34,264 bases of DNA from Thermoprotei archaeon. GTDB taxonomy: Archaea > Thermoproteota > Thermoprotei > QMSL01. Position 1 is the first letter of the stretch. Every line of letters starts with the position of its first letter. Shown one piece after another: positions 15,265-24,510 of this stretch. A model generated the notes under the pieces. That model did not search any database, was not told the DNA's origin, and worked only from the letters and a program-made list of their open reading frames with translations. Location: the NCBI GenBank assembly GCA_003650925.1, contig QMSP01000021.1, positions 1 through 34,264 of the forward strand. The letters are read 5' to 3'. The translations under genes were made by a program, and so were the position numbers.

Positions 15265-16995
15265 GTGGTTGATCCCATAACAGTCGAAGTCGTGAGATGT
15301 TGCCTTGAATATACAGCTGAGGAGATGGGTATAGCTCTAAGGAATGCCGCATACTCTCCAAACATTAAGGAGAGAATGGACCATAGTTGTGCTATATTTG
15401 ATGCTGAAGGCAGGTTGTTAGCACAAGCTGAGCATATACCTGTTCATCTAGGCTCCATGGCCTGGGCCATCAAGAAGATCCTTGAACATCTCAGAAGTAG
15501 AGGCGCTGAGCTTCAGCCCAACGATGTCATAGCAGTAAATGATCCCTTTTTGGCAGGCACGCATCTTAACGACATAATAATGATAAAGCCTGTATTCAAT
15601 GAAGGCAATGTAGTAGCCTATGTAGCTAACAGAGCTCACCATGTGGACGTAGGAGGAATGGTTCCAGGAAGTATATCAGCTCATGCTGTAGAGGTGCACC
15701 AGGAAGGACTTATCATTCCTCCTATCAAGATTGTTGAAGACGGTGTATTTAAAGATGATGTACTTAGAATGTGGCTAAGGAATGTAAGAGCACCAGAGGT
15801 CGTAGTAGGTGATATTCGAGCCCAGGTAGCTGCTTGCCACGTAGGTGAGAAGAGGCTAAGAGAGCTCATGGAAAGGTACAACGTTGAGCAACTTCTCGAA
15901 ATATTCAATGAAATACTACGTCATAGCGAGAAACTTACTCGTCTCTCTATCAAAAAGCTTCCTGACTTCAATGTTGAAGCCACTGACTACCTTGAGGCTG
16001 TTGAAGGAGAGGATGTAATTATAAAGGTATCTATGAGGAAACAAGAGGATGAAGTCTTCATAGATTTCACAGGCTCATCGCCTCAAGTTTCAGCTCCTTT
16101 AAATGCTCCTATGGGCATAACTATAGCTGCCACAAGCTTTGTGCTGAAAACCATACTCGACCCAGACCTTGTTATAAATGATGGCTTCTACAGGCCAGTT
16201 CATATAATCGCTCCTGAAGGAAGTGTAGTGAATGCAAAATGGCCAGCTGCTGTGGGCGCTTCCATTGAAACTGCACAGAGGATAGTAGATGTCCTCTACA
16301 TGGCTCTATCCAAAGTAATACCAAAAAGAGTCCCTGCAGCAGCATGCGGGTCTATGAATAATATCCTCATAGGAGGAGTGGATCCTGAATCAGGCAAGGC
16401 TTGGGTATTCTATGAGACCGTGGCTGGAGGCTATGGAGGTAGACATGGTCTCGATGGAGTCGATGCAGTACATTGTAACATGACTAATACCATGAACACG
16501 CCCATAGAGGTCATAGAAGGTGAACTACCCCTTCTCTTCACTAGATATGAGATCAGGCCTGGGAGTGGAGGTGCTGGAAAGTGGAGAGGCGGCATGGGGG
16601 TCATAAGATCCTTCAGGATATTAGCTGGAAGAGCTCTAGTCACTATAGTAGGCGAGAGGGTTAAGAGAAGGCCATGGGGCCTCTGTGGAGGCCTACCAGG
16701 CGAGGCAGCAAAGTACTATGTGGTGAGAAAGGATGGCAGTATAGTTCATCTCGGAAGTAAGGGTAGTGTAGTGGTTCATGAGGGAGATGAGGTAGTAGTG
16801 GAGACAGCTGGAGGTGGAGGCTATGGAGATCCATTGGAGAGAAATCCTGAGGCTGTCCTACAGGACTACTTGAATGGTCTTATAGCAGCTGAAGATGCTG
16901 TTAATATCTATGGAGTTGTGATTAAAGAACAGAGGATAGACTATGAGGAAACCATGAAGCTCAGGAGTAAGAAGAGAGCTTTGTCGAAATCATAG
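15265..16995 (+). CDS. hyuB: Hydantoinase/oxoprolinase subunit B
   Basis: The 576-residue protein opens with DPITVEVVRCCLEYTAEEMG and carries the family blocks MDHSCAIFDAEGRLLAQAEHIPVHLGSM, VNDPFLAGTHLNDI and ANRAHHVDVGG. Near the C-terminus is the glycine-rich RPGSGGAGKWRGG with AGGGGYGDPLERNPE, diagnostic of HyuB. It is the partner of the upstream A subunit and probably carries the metal-dependent ring-opening site. The start is GTG 15265 with AGGTGAGG immediately upstream, overlapping the end of hyuA, so the two are translated as a unit. The gene converges on the carboxypeptidase gene with ten bases between stops. Confidence 0.9.
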   Translation: MVDPITVEVVRCCLEYTAEEMGIALRNAAYSPNIKERMDHSCAIFDAEGRLLAQAEHIPVHLGSMAWAIKKILEHLRSRGAELQPNDVIAVNDPFLAGTHLNDIIMIKPVFNEGNVVAYVANRAHHVDVGGMVPGSISAHAVEVHQEGLIIPPIKIVEDGVFKDDVLRMWLRNVRAPEVVVGDIRAQVAACHVGEKRLRELMERYNVEQLLEIFNEILRHSEKLTRLSIKKLPDFNVEATDYLEAVEGEDVIIKVSMRKQEDEVFIDFTGSSPQVSAPLNAPMGITIAATSFVLKTILDPDLVINDGFYRPVHIIAPEGSVVNAKWPAAVGASIETAQRIVDVLYMALSKVIPKRVPAAACGSMNNILIGGVDPESGKAWVFYETVAGGYGGRHGLDGVDAVHCNMTNTMNTPIEVIEGELPLLFTRYEIRPGSGGAGKWRGGMGVIRSFRILAGRALVTIVGERVKRRPWGLCGGLPGEAAKYYVVRKDGSIVHLGSKGSVVVHEGDEVVVETAGGGGYGDPLERNPEAVLQDYLNGLIAAEDAVNIYGVVIKEQRIDYEETMKLRSKKRALSKS

Positions 16996-17005
16996 GACGT
17001 AGTGG

Positions 17006-18502
17006 TCAGCGTTGCTCTGAGAGCTTCTCGAGATATCTCATGATGAACTCCTTGTTGTCTATTATGTATCTGAGAACTTTCACTACTTCCTGCACTATGT
17101 TCTCAATTTCTTCCTCGTTGGAAGGATTATAGATTTCGAAGTAGGAGTCCTCTCCTCGATATACTTCGAGTAGTAGAGCTGGTCTCTTAAGCGCACCATA
17201 GACCCACCAATAGGACTGTCCTATAGGGCCTGTAAAAGCGCAGTCGTATTGTATAACTGAAGCTACATTCTCTGCTAGATCACGCATTAAATAGTCCAGC
17301 CCTCTAACGCCCAAGGGGTAGATAACTACCTTGGTGAGAGCTCCTGAGTGTATGTCCATGAAGAACACCATGTTGTCGATAGTTAGCAAGAATTTCATCA
17401 AGGCCTTAACCTCTGGCTCAGGCAGAGGGTGGATTTCAGAGTGGATTAAGGTACATGCTCTCGACTCCCCTCCAGTATATGACAGCCTGTAAGGGAAATT
17501 TCTATTGAGATCGATCAATCTAGCATTCGCTCTAGAATAAAGCAGGAAGTAGTCCTCTGGCATTATCTTGCCTGCCTCTACTCCATCTGGGTTCAACATA
17601 GGTATGACTACAAGCTTCATTCTGTTGCTGGCTAGAAGCTTCAGTAGCTCTTTATACTCAAGAAACTCTCTCACTAAGCGCATGCTCACGGTAGAGGATA
17701 CTATTTCGCTACCATGAACTCCTCCAAGAACCACTGCAGCATAGCTGCCTTCAATATTTAAGATGAATGCATATATATCTCTTCCAAGCACAGACCTCCC
17801 TATACTCTTGACTATGACCTTTACCCCTCCTACGATGGTATTGTTCATTTCCTTCGCGTATTCTCTGAGTTTATACCAGTCTACGTGAAATCGATACTGC
17901 TCAGTTCTCCAGACCAAGTTAGTGCCCTTGAGCATAGCGTAGAGCTTGCGCTCTCCAATTCTCAAATCTCCTTTTATGAATACTCCAGAAAATGAGTCGA
18001 AGAACATAATGTCCTCTCCTCTTCTAAGAACCAGACACTTGAGTGAATATCTTCTGCCATCATCCAGGCTTATGTCAAGGATTCTATATCCTGTAATTTT
18101 AAAGTCTAAATTTGAGTAGAGTAATACATGATCCTCGACCTGAAGTCCCCTTGGTATCTGTAGAGGAAACTTGTACCATCCCAAGCCTTCATCAATCATG
18201 GTTCTATTGTGAAGAAACAGATAGCCACTGTAGGTGTGAGCGCAATTATGTTCTTTTACCTCAACTACTACGTAGAGCATGGGCACTTGAGAGGCGTTCT
18301 TATAGTCCTTGACGAGATATAGATGCACGTAGACCTCTCCTTTGCTGGTCTGATACCTTAGCCACACAGCTGCTCTCAAATCAACACAGTCGGGAACCGC
18401 ACTCCTAGTCTTGTCTTCATGTCTAATGGAGATCAACATGATAACGATTATGAAGAGAGCGAGAAGTGTTATGGTGACTCTCATGGAGGGCCTCTTCGTC
18501 AT
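17006..18502 (-). CDS. Membrane-anchored M14 zinc carboxypeptidase
   Basis: A single N-terminal hydrophobic anchor (residues 8-26) is followed by about 170 residues of beta-rich N-domain and then an M14 peptidase domain. All key residues are present: zinc ligands H263 and E266 in GGVHGSE and H385 in DIHSG, substrate arginine R334 in DLNRNFP, and the catalytic glutamate E446 in LLLEVYRGED. It should trim residues from peptides outside the cell while tethered to the membrane. ATG 18502 fits a minus-strand TATA box (TTTTTATCTC near 18535) with a leader of only a few bases; ATG 18484 is also possible. Its peptide products could feed the amino-acid uptake systems nearby. Confidence 0.88.
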   Translation of the reverse strand: MTKRPSMRVTITLLALFIIVIMLISIRHEDKTRSAVPDCVDLRAAVWLRYQTSKGEVYVHLYLVKDYKNASQVPMLYVVVEVKEHNCAHTYSGYLFLHNRTMIDEGLGWYKFPLQIPRGLQVEDHVLLYSNLDFKITGYRILDISLDDGRRYSLKCLVLRRGEDIMFFDSFSGVFIKGDLRIGERKLYAMLKGTNLVWRTEQYRFHVDWYKLREYAKEMNNTIVGGVKVIVKSIGRSVLGRDIYAFILNIEGSYAAVVLGGVHGSEIVSSTVSMRLVREFLEYKELLKLLASNRMKLVVIPMLNPDGVEAGKIMPEDYFLLYSRANARLIDLNRNFPYRLSYTGGESRACTLIHSEIHPLPEPEVKALMKFLLTIDNMVFFMDIHSGALTKVVIYPLGVRGLDYLMRDLAENVASVIQYDCAFTGPIGQSYWWVYGALKRPALLLEVYRGEDSYFEIYNPSNEEEIENIVQEVVKVLRYIIDNKEFIMRYLEKLSEQR

Positions 18503-18614
18503 CTCAAGATCATAAGACGAATCACTACGAGATAAAAATTCATCTCATGACTCAACCATAGGAGTGCAGGATTTTGACCGCCAAGGTCTTTGGAATTGCT
18601 AGATCTGAAAAAGG

Positions 18615-19616
18615 CTAAGATCTCATGTAAAATTCCTCAAAGCGCCTTACCTTATCAATCACTCTATTTACCATGTCTTGGGTTATTGAAAGCCCAATTC
18701 TCCTCAAGGCTATGACTATGGCCCCTATTATGGCTTGATGACCTACTATAGGCTCTCTAACTCTTGCTTTAGGCATCATTTCGATGACTTTACTCTTGAA
18801 GACCGAGGATACTATATGCGACTTAAACACACTACCAACACCACCTACTATTATGTCATTATTCTCCATATTGAGCTTCTTTGCAACAGCGTAGGCTGAT
18901 AAGGCCAGCTCCTCTCCAGCTCTAGTCATTATCTGCTTAGCTACATCGTCTCCCTTCATGGCCTCCTCATTCACTATCTCAGCTATCTCCGCTATATCAC
19001 TTATATCGAGGCTTTTTCTTCTATGTACTCTATCAATGACCTCTAGGAGATCGTCAACCCCATAGAACTCCTTGATCCTCTCAACAAGAGATGTCCAAGG
19101 CCCTCTTCCATCATATGCCCTAGAAGCCATATTTAGCGCTTGTAGTCCTATCCACGAAGCACTTCCTTCATCGCCTATCATCCATCCCCAGCCACTAGAT
19201 CGAGCCCTTTCACCATGCTCATTCATGCCAAAAGCTATGGCACCAGTACCAGCAATGACTGCCACTCCAGGCTCTCCCAAAGTGACTGCATAATACGCTG
19301 CTACAGCATCATGCTCAATTACTACTTTATCGCGAGGAAGGCCAAGCTCCTCGATACAGGACCAAGCGATTCCATAGTCCTTTTCGGAGTCCAGACTGGC
19401 CCAGCTGAACACTAGCAGATCAACATCCTTCAGCGATAGGCCAATCTGCACCAGACAAGCATTTAGTACATAACGAAGATTTCTAACTATCATGCTCTTA
19501 TCATCAAACAAAACGTCAGCAGGCCCTCCAACGGCGTATCCATAGATGTTCAACTCCTCATCAAAGAGAACGCCTAAGGTCTTCGTTTTTCCTATGTCAA
19601 AGGCCATTATATACAT
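18615..19616 (-). CDS. BadF/BadG/NagK-family kinase
   Basis: The protein has the ASKHA sugar-kinase layout: phosphate-1 loop FDIGKTKTLGVLFD at the N-terminus, VIEHDAVAAYY with the catalytic-region aspartate, phosphate-2 GTGAIAFG, then the signature SSGWGWMIGDEGSASWIG of N-acetylglucosamine/glucosamine kinases. The adenosine-binding glycines follow in VGGVGSVFKS. It probably phosphorylates an amino sugar or hexose imported by the neighbouring ABC transporter. I chose ATG 19616 because a minus-strand TATA box at 19645-19656 predicts transcription beginning near 19624; an in-frame ATG at 19643 lies upstream of that. Transcription is divergent from the ABC ATPase gene. The substrate is inferred from family and context. 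Confidence 0.85.
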   Translation of the reverse strand: MYIMAFDIGKTKTLGVLFDEELNIYGYAVGGPADVLFDDKSMIVRNLRYVLNACLVQIGLSLKDVDLLVFSWASLDSEKDYGIAWSCIEELGLPRDKVVIEHDAVAAYYAVTLGEPGVAVIAGTGAIAFGMNEHGERARSSGWGWMIGDEGSASWIGLQALNMASRAYDGRGPWTSLVERIKEFYGVDDLLEVIDRVHRRKSLDISDIAEIAEIVNEEAMKGDDVAKQIMTRAGEELALSAYAVAKKLNMENNDIIVGGVGSVFKSHIVSSVFKSKVIEMMPKARVREPIVGHQAIIGAIVIALRRIGLSITQDMVNRVIDKVRRFEEFYMRS

Positions 19617-19644
19617 CAGAGCACCCACATCAAGCATTCTCAAG

Positions 19645-19656
19645 GCAATATTAAAG
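19645..19656 (-). promoter_or_regulatory. TATA box for NagK-type kinase gene
   Basis: Minus-strand GCTTTAATATTG, about 30 bases before ATG 19616. It supports that start rather than the longer frame. Confidence 0.5.
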
Positions 19657-19695
19657 CGTCTCCTACTTCAGCTCAGGGTAAGTATGCAAATCACT

Positions 19696-19716
19696 CATAA
19701 CCCTCTTTTGGTTATG
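19696..19716. repeat. 7-bp perfect inverted repeat
   Basis: CATAACC, seven-base loop CTCTTTT, GGTTATG. It lies in the divergent gap between the sugar kinase and the ABC ATPase genes, about 40 bases upstream of the kinase TATA box. It may be an operator or a small hairpin. Confidence 0.45.
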
Positions 19717-19751
19717 ACGATAATGGATACCATTGACTTGAGCTCCATGAT

Positions 19752-19777
19752 CCTAAGGTGAGTTTAGCTGACCTTGG
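19752..19777. repeat. Imperfect inverted repeat AAGGT/ACCTT
   Basis: CC-T-AAGGT at 19752-19759 pairs with ACCTTGG at 19771-19777 across an 11-base loop, with one bulged T. It sits about 50 bases upstream of the ABC ATPase TATA box and may be a second regulator site. Confidence 0.35.
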
Positions 19778-19823
19778 ACTGGTATATGAGCTCATAAAGA
19801 TTATACAATTTGAGCTGGATTAA

Positions 19824-19833
19824 GCTTATATAG
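19824..19833 (+). promoter_or_regulatory. TATA box for ABC ATPase gene
   Basis: GCTTATATAG gives a predicted transcript start near 19855, compatible with ATG 19874 or 19880. Confidence 0.55.
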
Positions 19834-19879
19834 TTCATAATCGTAGGCTACTACTGGACTTAATATTTTGGGGATGGTC

Positions 19880-20956
19880 ATGGTAAGGGTTAAGCTTGAG
19901 AACCTTACCAAGAGATTCGGCAAAGTTGTGGCGGTGGATAATCTAAACCTTGAGATTAAAGATGGCGAGTTCATGGCACTGCTAGGTCCATCAGGCTGCG
20001 GTAAAACAACTCCTCTCCTCATGATAGCTGGAATATACAAGCCAACCAAGGGCTACATATACTTTGATGATGTCATAGTCAATGATCTTCCACCTAGGGA
20101 GAGGAACATAGGAATGGTCTTTCAGAACTACGCCCTTTATCCTCATATGACGGTATTTGACAACATAGCCTTTCCACTCAAGCTCAAGAAGCTCCCTAAA
20201 AAGGAGATAGAGAAGGAAGTAAGGAGAGTAGCCAAGCTCTTGCGCATTGAGGAACTACTGGACAGGAAACCTGCTCAACTAAGTGGTGGTCAGCAACAAA
20301 GGGTTGCTCTAGCCAGAGCTCTCGTGAAGAAACCTGACTTATTCCTCATGGATGAGCCCTTAAGCAACCTTGATGCTAAACTAAGAGTTGTCATGAGAGC
20401 TGAGCTTAAGAGGCTTCAAAAAGAACTTGGAATAACAACTATTTATGTAACACATGATCAAGTTGAAGCCATGACCATGGCTGATAGAATAGCCGTCCTG
20501 GATAGGGGTAAGCTTCAACAAGTAGGCACTCCTGAGGAGTTGTATTATAAACCAGCCAACCTCTTCGTAGCTGGCTTCATAGGAACGCCTCCCATGAACT
20601 TCATTGAAGGTACTCTCATCGAAAAAGATGGAAGGATAGTATTCAGACATTCAGAGTTCGACATAGTGCTCCCCGATGACCTCTATGAGCACCTCCAAGA
20701 TAAGGTTCCTAGAGATGTAATACTTGGTGTTAGACCTGAGGATGTGATAATAGATGTCCCTCAGGGCATTAAGGCCATGGTATACGTCATAGAGCCCTTA
20801 GGCAAAGACTTTATAGTGCACTTCAAGATAGGAGACTTCACCCTAAGGGCTCTAACATCTACTCTCAAGTATAGAGTAAATGACATAGTCCCCATTTCCT
20901 TCGATATGAGCAAGATACACCTATTTGATAAAAAGACAGGAAAGGCCATAATATAG
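19880..20956 (+). CDS. Carbohydrate ABC transporter ATPase (MalK/UgpC type)
   Basis: The protein of about 358 residues has all ABC motifs: Walker A GPSGCGKTT (about residues 36-44), Q-loop VFQNYALYPHMTVFDN, signature LSGGQQQRVALARAL, Walker B LFLMDEPLSNLDAKL and switch histidine VTHDQ. A C-terminal TOBE/regulatory domain of about 120 residues (VGTPEELYYKPANLFVAGFIG onward) is typical of MalK/MsmK/UgpC. It powers the import system encoded on the opposite strand just downstream; the stops converge with 30 bases between. One oddity is proline directly after GKTT where most relatives have threonine. ATG 19880 is preferred because of GGGG at 19870-19873; ATG 19874 is possible. Confidence 0.9.
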   Translation: MVRVKLENLTKRFGKVVAVDNLNLEIKDGEFMALLGPSGCGKTTPLLMIAGIYKPTKGYIYFDDVIVNDLPPRERNIGMVFQNYALYPHMTVFDNIAFPLKLKKLPKKEIEKEVRRVAKLLRIEELLDRKPAQLSGGQQQRVALARALVKKPDLFLMDEPLSNLDAKLRVVMRAELKRLQKELGITTIYVTHDQVEAMTMADRIAVLDRGKLQQVGTPEELYYKPANLFVAGFIGTPPMNFIEGTLIEKDGRIVFRHSEFDIVLPDDLYEHLQDKVPRDVILGVRPEDVIIDVPQGIKAMVYVIEPLGKDFIVHFKIGDFTLRALTSTLKYRVNDIVPISFDMSKIHLFDKKTGKAII

Positions 20957-20986
20957 GCCTTTCCAGCTCAAAATTATTTTTGGCAT

Positions 20987-21889
20987 TTATCCCTTGTAGG
21001 CTATGATCCTCATTGTCATCAAGTACTTCTGCGTCAATATGAAGAATATCACAGCTGGTATCATGTAGAACAGTGAGAAGGCTGCTAACATCCCATAGTC
21101 AATGAAGAGGAACTCAAACGTCAGGTCAGATAGTGCCACTGATAGGGTGTAGTACTCTTTTTGAGTTATATACACGTAGACTAGTAGGTACTCGCCCCAA
21201 CCTGAGAGAAAGGCAAATACGCTTACCGCTGCGATGCCTGGAAATATCATTGGCAGAACTACCCTTCTCCAAGCCTGAAACCTAGTACATCCATCAACTA
21301 GCGCTGCCCACTCAAGCTCCCAGGGCACGGAGTCGAAGAAGCCCTTTAACATCCATGTGTACATTGGAGTTTCTAGACCAGCCTTTATCAAGATCACTGT
21401 AAGCAGGGTTAGAAAGCCTTTTCCATATATTCCTAGATAGTTGAGCAAGTACATAAGAGCTATTAGGAAGAGAACTCCTGGTAAGGAGTGAAACACGACT
21501 ACACTTTTTAGCAGTGGATCTCTTCCCTTGAAATCAAACCTTGAGATCACGTAGCCTGCGAGGGATGAAGCTATGACCACTAGGCCTGTGGTTCCCAGTG
21601 CTAACAATAATGTGTTGCCTACTAGCTGCCAGAAGTTAGAGTATAGTACAGTTCCACCCTTCATGATTGGCCCAGAGAGGAAGTACCAGTTCCTTAGAGT
21701 GGGCTGATTGGGTATGAGCCATGTAACAGGTCTTCCACTGAAGGCCTGAATCACAAGCCATCCATACATCATTACTATTGGAACGAGTGGTATACAGAGC
21801 ACTGAGTATACTATTATATATCCTATCATTGTCCTGATCTTTGCCTTTCTTATCACGTTCCTATAGTATGTAGAGCTCCTCCTGCTCAT
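20987..21889 (-). CDS. Carbohydrate ABC transporter permease (MalG type)
   Basis: A 300-residue inner-membrane permease of six helices. The cytoplasmic EAA loop that docks on the ATPase is clear: EWAALVDGCTRFQAWRRVVLP. The N-terminal positively charged segment and the first helix YSVLCIPLVPIVMMYGWLVI are typical of MalG. Start ATG 21889 is three bases after the stop of the MalF-type gene, and its GAGGTG ribosome site lies inside the end of that gene, so they are translationally coupled. It should pair with the upstream MalF-type permease and the ATPase at 19880-20956. Confidence 0.9.
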   Translation of the reverse strand: MSRRSSTYYRNVIRKAKIRTMIGYIIVYSVLCIPLVPIVMMYGWLVIQAFSGRPVTWLIPNQPTLRNWYFLSGPIMKGGTVLYSNFWQLVGNTLLLALGTTGLVVIASSLAGYVISRFDFKGRDPLLKSVVVFHSLPGVLFLIALMYLLNYLGIYGKGFLTLLTVILIKAGLETPMYTWMLKGFFDSVPWELEWAALVDGCTRFQAWRRVVLPMIFPGIAAVSVFAFLSGWGEYLLVYVYITQKEYYTLSVALSDLTFEFLFIDYGMLAAFSLFYMIPAVIFFILTQKYLMTMRIIAYKG

Positions 21890-21892
21890 GGT

Positions 21893-22933
21893 CTACACCT
21901 CTATCCTAGATGGTTCAAGCATTCTCCTGAATCCAAATATCTTGAAGTATAGCGCCACTAGACCTAGTGATATTATGACCATCACTATGGCCAAGCTCGC
22001 GGAGTATCCAAACTCGTATGCCTCGAAGGCCTTGTGGAATGAGTACAGTGACCAGACCTCAGTACCTGAGACGTAGGCGAAGCCATTCCATATTGTTAAT
22101 ATCTGCACATATGAGCCTATCAGGGACAGTGTTTGCCACGCTGTTACGAATAGTATTGGCCACTTTAGAAGCGGTATTATTATCTTCGTTATTACTTGGA
22201 AGTCTGAAGCACCATCCACCTTTGCTGCGTAGAACAGCTCCAGAGGTATCGTCCTGACAGCTGATGCGAAGATCACCATGCCCCAGCTTGCGCCAACATA
22301 GCCATTCACTATTATCATGAGTATCTGCGAATAAGGCCTATCTAGGATCCATGATACCTCACCCAGGCCTATCCAACGCGAGATTATGGTGAGAGGGCCT
22401 ACGTGTGGGTCTGCAAACCATAGCCATAACAGGGCGTATATCACGACTGGAGTCATCCTGGGTAGAAACCATAGTAGCCTTATGGTCGTGGCAAGGGTTT
22501 CGTTCTTGACCATATAGGCTGTGAATACTCCTAGGATCAGCGCATATCCTGCATTGATGAGCAATGTAGCGCCTACGTAGAGTATCGTCACATAGGTGAC
22601 TTCCTCTATCCTAGGGTCAGCACCGCTGAAGATCACTTCATAGTTTCTCCAAAGAGGCCTACACCACGTAAACTCGAACTTCAAGCCCATATCCGTCAGT
22701 GACATCAATGCGCATAGGGCTGAGGGCACTGCATAGACTAGGATCAAGGACACGAGGAACGGTGATAGGAAGAAAGCTATGAAGATGAACCTTCCATACC
22801 TGCGAAGTATGCCTAAAAGCTTCCTCAGCAAGGTGCCCAGTATGAGCAGTAGGTATGCTAGGGCACTTTTGAGAGGCGCTAGATAGGACATTATGGCTTC
22901 AAAGTACCTCTCCAATGAGCCTAGAGAGCCCAT
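21893..22933 (-). CDS. Carbohydrate ABC transporter permease (MalF type)
   Basis: A 346-residue membrane protein with about six to seven helices. The EAA loop is FYAAKVDGASDFQVITKIIIP, the partner of the one in the MalG-type protein. An additional hydrophobic stretch near the N-terminus (ALAYLLLILGTLLRKLLGIL) precedes the core. ATG 22933 has GGGGTTAAGG right upstream. The gene follows the binding-protein gene with a 73-base gap that holds a T-rich stop-like tract and a motif shared with the binding-protein promoter. It may therefore have its own promoter as well as reading through from upstream. Confidence 0.9.
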   Translation of the reverse strand: MGSLGSLERYFEAIMSYLAPLKSALAYLLLILGTLLRKLLGILRRYGRFIFIAFFLSPFLVSLILVYAVPSALCALMSLTDMGLKFEFTWCRPLWRNYEVIFSGADPRIEEVTYVTILYVGATLLINAGYALILGVFTAYMVKNETLATTIRLLWFLPRMTPVVIYALLWLWFADPHVGPLTIISRWIGLGEVSWILDRPYSQILMIIVNGYVGASWGMVIFASAVRTIPLELFYAAKVDGASDFQVITKIIIPLLKWPILFVTAWQTLSLIGSYVQILTIWNGFAYVSGTEVWSLYSFHKAFEAYEFGYSASLAIVMVIISLGLVALYFKIFGFRRMLEPSRIEV

Positions 22934-22955
22934 ACCTTAACCCCATTATATAATG

Positions 22956-22965
22956 TTTCTGTGAG
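22956..22965 (-). promoter_or_regulatory. Candidate operator shared with binding-protein promoter
   Basis: On the minus strand this reads CTCACAGAAA, identical to 24511-24520 before the binding-protein gene. It lies between an AT-rich TATA-like stretch near 22987 and the MalF-type start codon at 22933. Confidence 0.4.
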
Positions 22966-22985
22966 TCTAAAAAACAAAAATGATT
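22966..22985 (-). terminator. T-rich tract after binding-protein gene
   Basis: Minus-strand transcript passes through two runs of T (TTTTTG then TTTTTTAG) directly after the binding-protein gene. Archaeal terminators are often just such tracts, so partial termination here would give more binding protein than permease. Confidence 0.4.
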
Positions 22986-23006
22986 TTAAAGATTATTCTA
23001 TGAATC

Positions 23007-24488
23007 CTAGTCCACAATCACTATATCAGGTATCTCAGCTTGTATAGCCTTTATCAGATCCTCAAGCGCTTTCTCAGGAGGCGTGCCCTTCTCTACTGCT
23101 GTCACAGCCTCAAAGACCAGCCTTATGTATGAAGGCATCTTTGGATGGTTGAATAGGACGCTTGTGTACTCGTGCATGTATACACATGAAGACAGGAATT
23201 TGTTCTCCTTGAACTCCTTTATGGCGTACGTAGTGGATCTGGCTGGGAGCTTTCCTCCATAGAGGCAGTGTCTGACATCAAAGGTTGGCATTGTTGCCAG
23301 TACACATATCAGGAAGGCCAGCTCTGGGTACTTGGACTGAGATGATATCATGAAGGCCCATGGGTGAGTGTTCGTTGCTGGCCTAAGGCCAGGTCTTGGA
23401 GCTGGAACTAGCGCAAACCCTATATTCTCCCATAGCCAGTCCTCAGGCACAGTGCCCAGCTCCTCGTGATAGGGCACTCTCTGATACTCTGCCCAGTGCC
23501 AAGTGCCTCCAAACCAGAACAGTACTCTTCCATTCACGAAGTCGACATGTACTGTCCTCCAGGACATTCCTGCCATGGGTGGCATTAGCTTCTCCTCATA
23601 AGCTATTCTGTAGAACAGCTTGAGAGTCTCTAGCCATGCACTTTTATCAAATATCAGCTTTCCAGTCTCTGGATCGCCTATTTTACCACCGAACTGTATG
23701 TAGAACACGAACATTGGCTGAGCACCAGGCGTGGGTCTGTGGTAGAAGCCCCACTTGACAAGGCCTTTAGCTACAGCCTCCTTTGCAACCCTTATGGCAT
23801 CCTCTATGGTCCACTCTCCTCTCCTTATCTTCTCCGGTAGTGCTTCTATCTCCTCCTCACTCCATCCAAGCTTCCTCAAGACATCCTTTCTGAAGTAGAA
23901 TGGCCTAGCCTCAGTGTCCTGTAGAATGCCATATACCTTGCCTTTCCACTTCATTGACTCCCAAGCCCAGCCATAGGGGAACCAATCCCTGAGCAGTATC
24001 TCATACTTCTTGATATAGTCATCAAGTGGTATTATGTAGCCTGCTTCAGCAAAAGGCCCAATCCACTCATGGCCAGCACCTAGGATGTCAGGTAGCTCGC
24101 CAGCTTTGTAAGCAGCGACTACCCTTTCTAGAGTTGCTGATTCGACCTCTCCTTTGAACTTAATCCTTACGCCAATTCCTAGAGCTTCAAAGATGTGGTT
24201 TAAAAGCTCAGCTGCATCCTTGAGGTTCTCCAACCTATACTTGTCGTAGGCTTTAGCTCCAGGCCATGCCTTTATGACGATCTCTCCTTTTGCCTTAGCC
24301 AAGTCCTCAGGTATAAGCTCTTTAAGAGTTTCATAAAGTGGCTTTATGCTTTCAAGCTCACTCTTGACTCTCTCATACTCCTCAGCTGGAACTCCTTTAG
24401 GTGCTACGAACCATCCTATGCCTGCGCCTATCAGGAGCCCTATAATGAAGCTCACTACGATGTATGCAGTAACTGGTCTTGCAGACAT
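23007..24488 (-). CDS. Carbohydrate ABC transporter substrate-binding protein
   Basis: The 493-residue protein has an N-terminal membrane helix (ITYIVVSFIIGLLIGAGIGWF-like, residues 8-28) that likely anchors it outside the membrane. A charged coiled stretch (VPAEEYERVKSELESIKPLYETLKEL) acts as a spacer, and then comes a family-1 extracellular solute-binding fold. Typical segments include DILGAGHEWIGPFAEAGYIIPLDDYIKKY and the closing region VFEAVTAVEKGTPPEKALEDLIKAIQAEI. It captures a sugar or oligosaccharide for the MalF/MalG/MalK-type partners encoded next to it. ATG 24488 follows a GAGGGG site and a TATA box at 24524-24533. The ligand is unknown. Confidence 0.88.
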   Translation of the reverse strand: MSARPVTAYIVVSFIIGLLIGAGIGWFVAPKGVPAEEYERVKSELESIKPLYETLKELIPEDLAKAKGEIVIKAWPGAKAYDKYRLENLKDAAELLNHIFEALGIGVRIKFKGEVESATLERVVAAYKAGELPDILGAGHEWIGPFAEAGYIIPLDDYIKKYEILLRDWFPYGWAWESMKWKGKVYGILQDTEARPFYFRKDVLRKLGWSEEEIEALPEKIRRGEWTIEDAIRVAKEAVAKGLVKWGFYHRPTPGAQPMFVFYIQFGGKIGDPETGKLIFDKSAWLETLKLFYRIAYEEKLMPPMAGMSWRTVHVDFVNGRVLFWFGGTWHWAEYQRVPYHEELGTVPEDWLWENIGFALVPAPRPGLRPATNTHPWAFMISSQSKYPELAFLICVLATMPTFDVRHCLYGGKLPARSTTYAIKEFKENKFLSSCVYMHEYTSVLFNHPKMPSYIRLVFEAVTAVEKGTPPEKALEDLIKAIQAEIPDIVIVD

Positions 24489-24510
24489 GCCAGAAGCCCC
24501 TCGGTTATTA

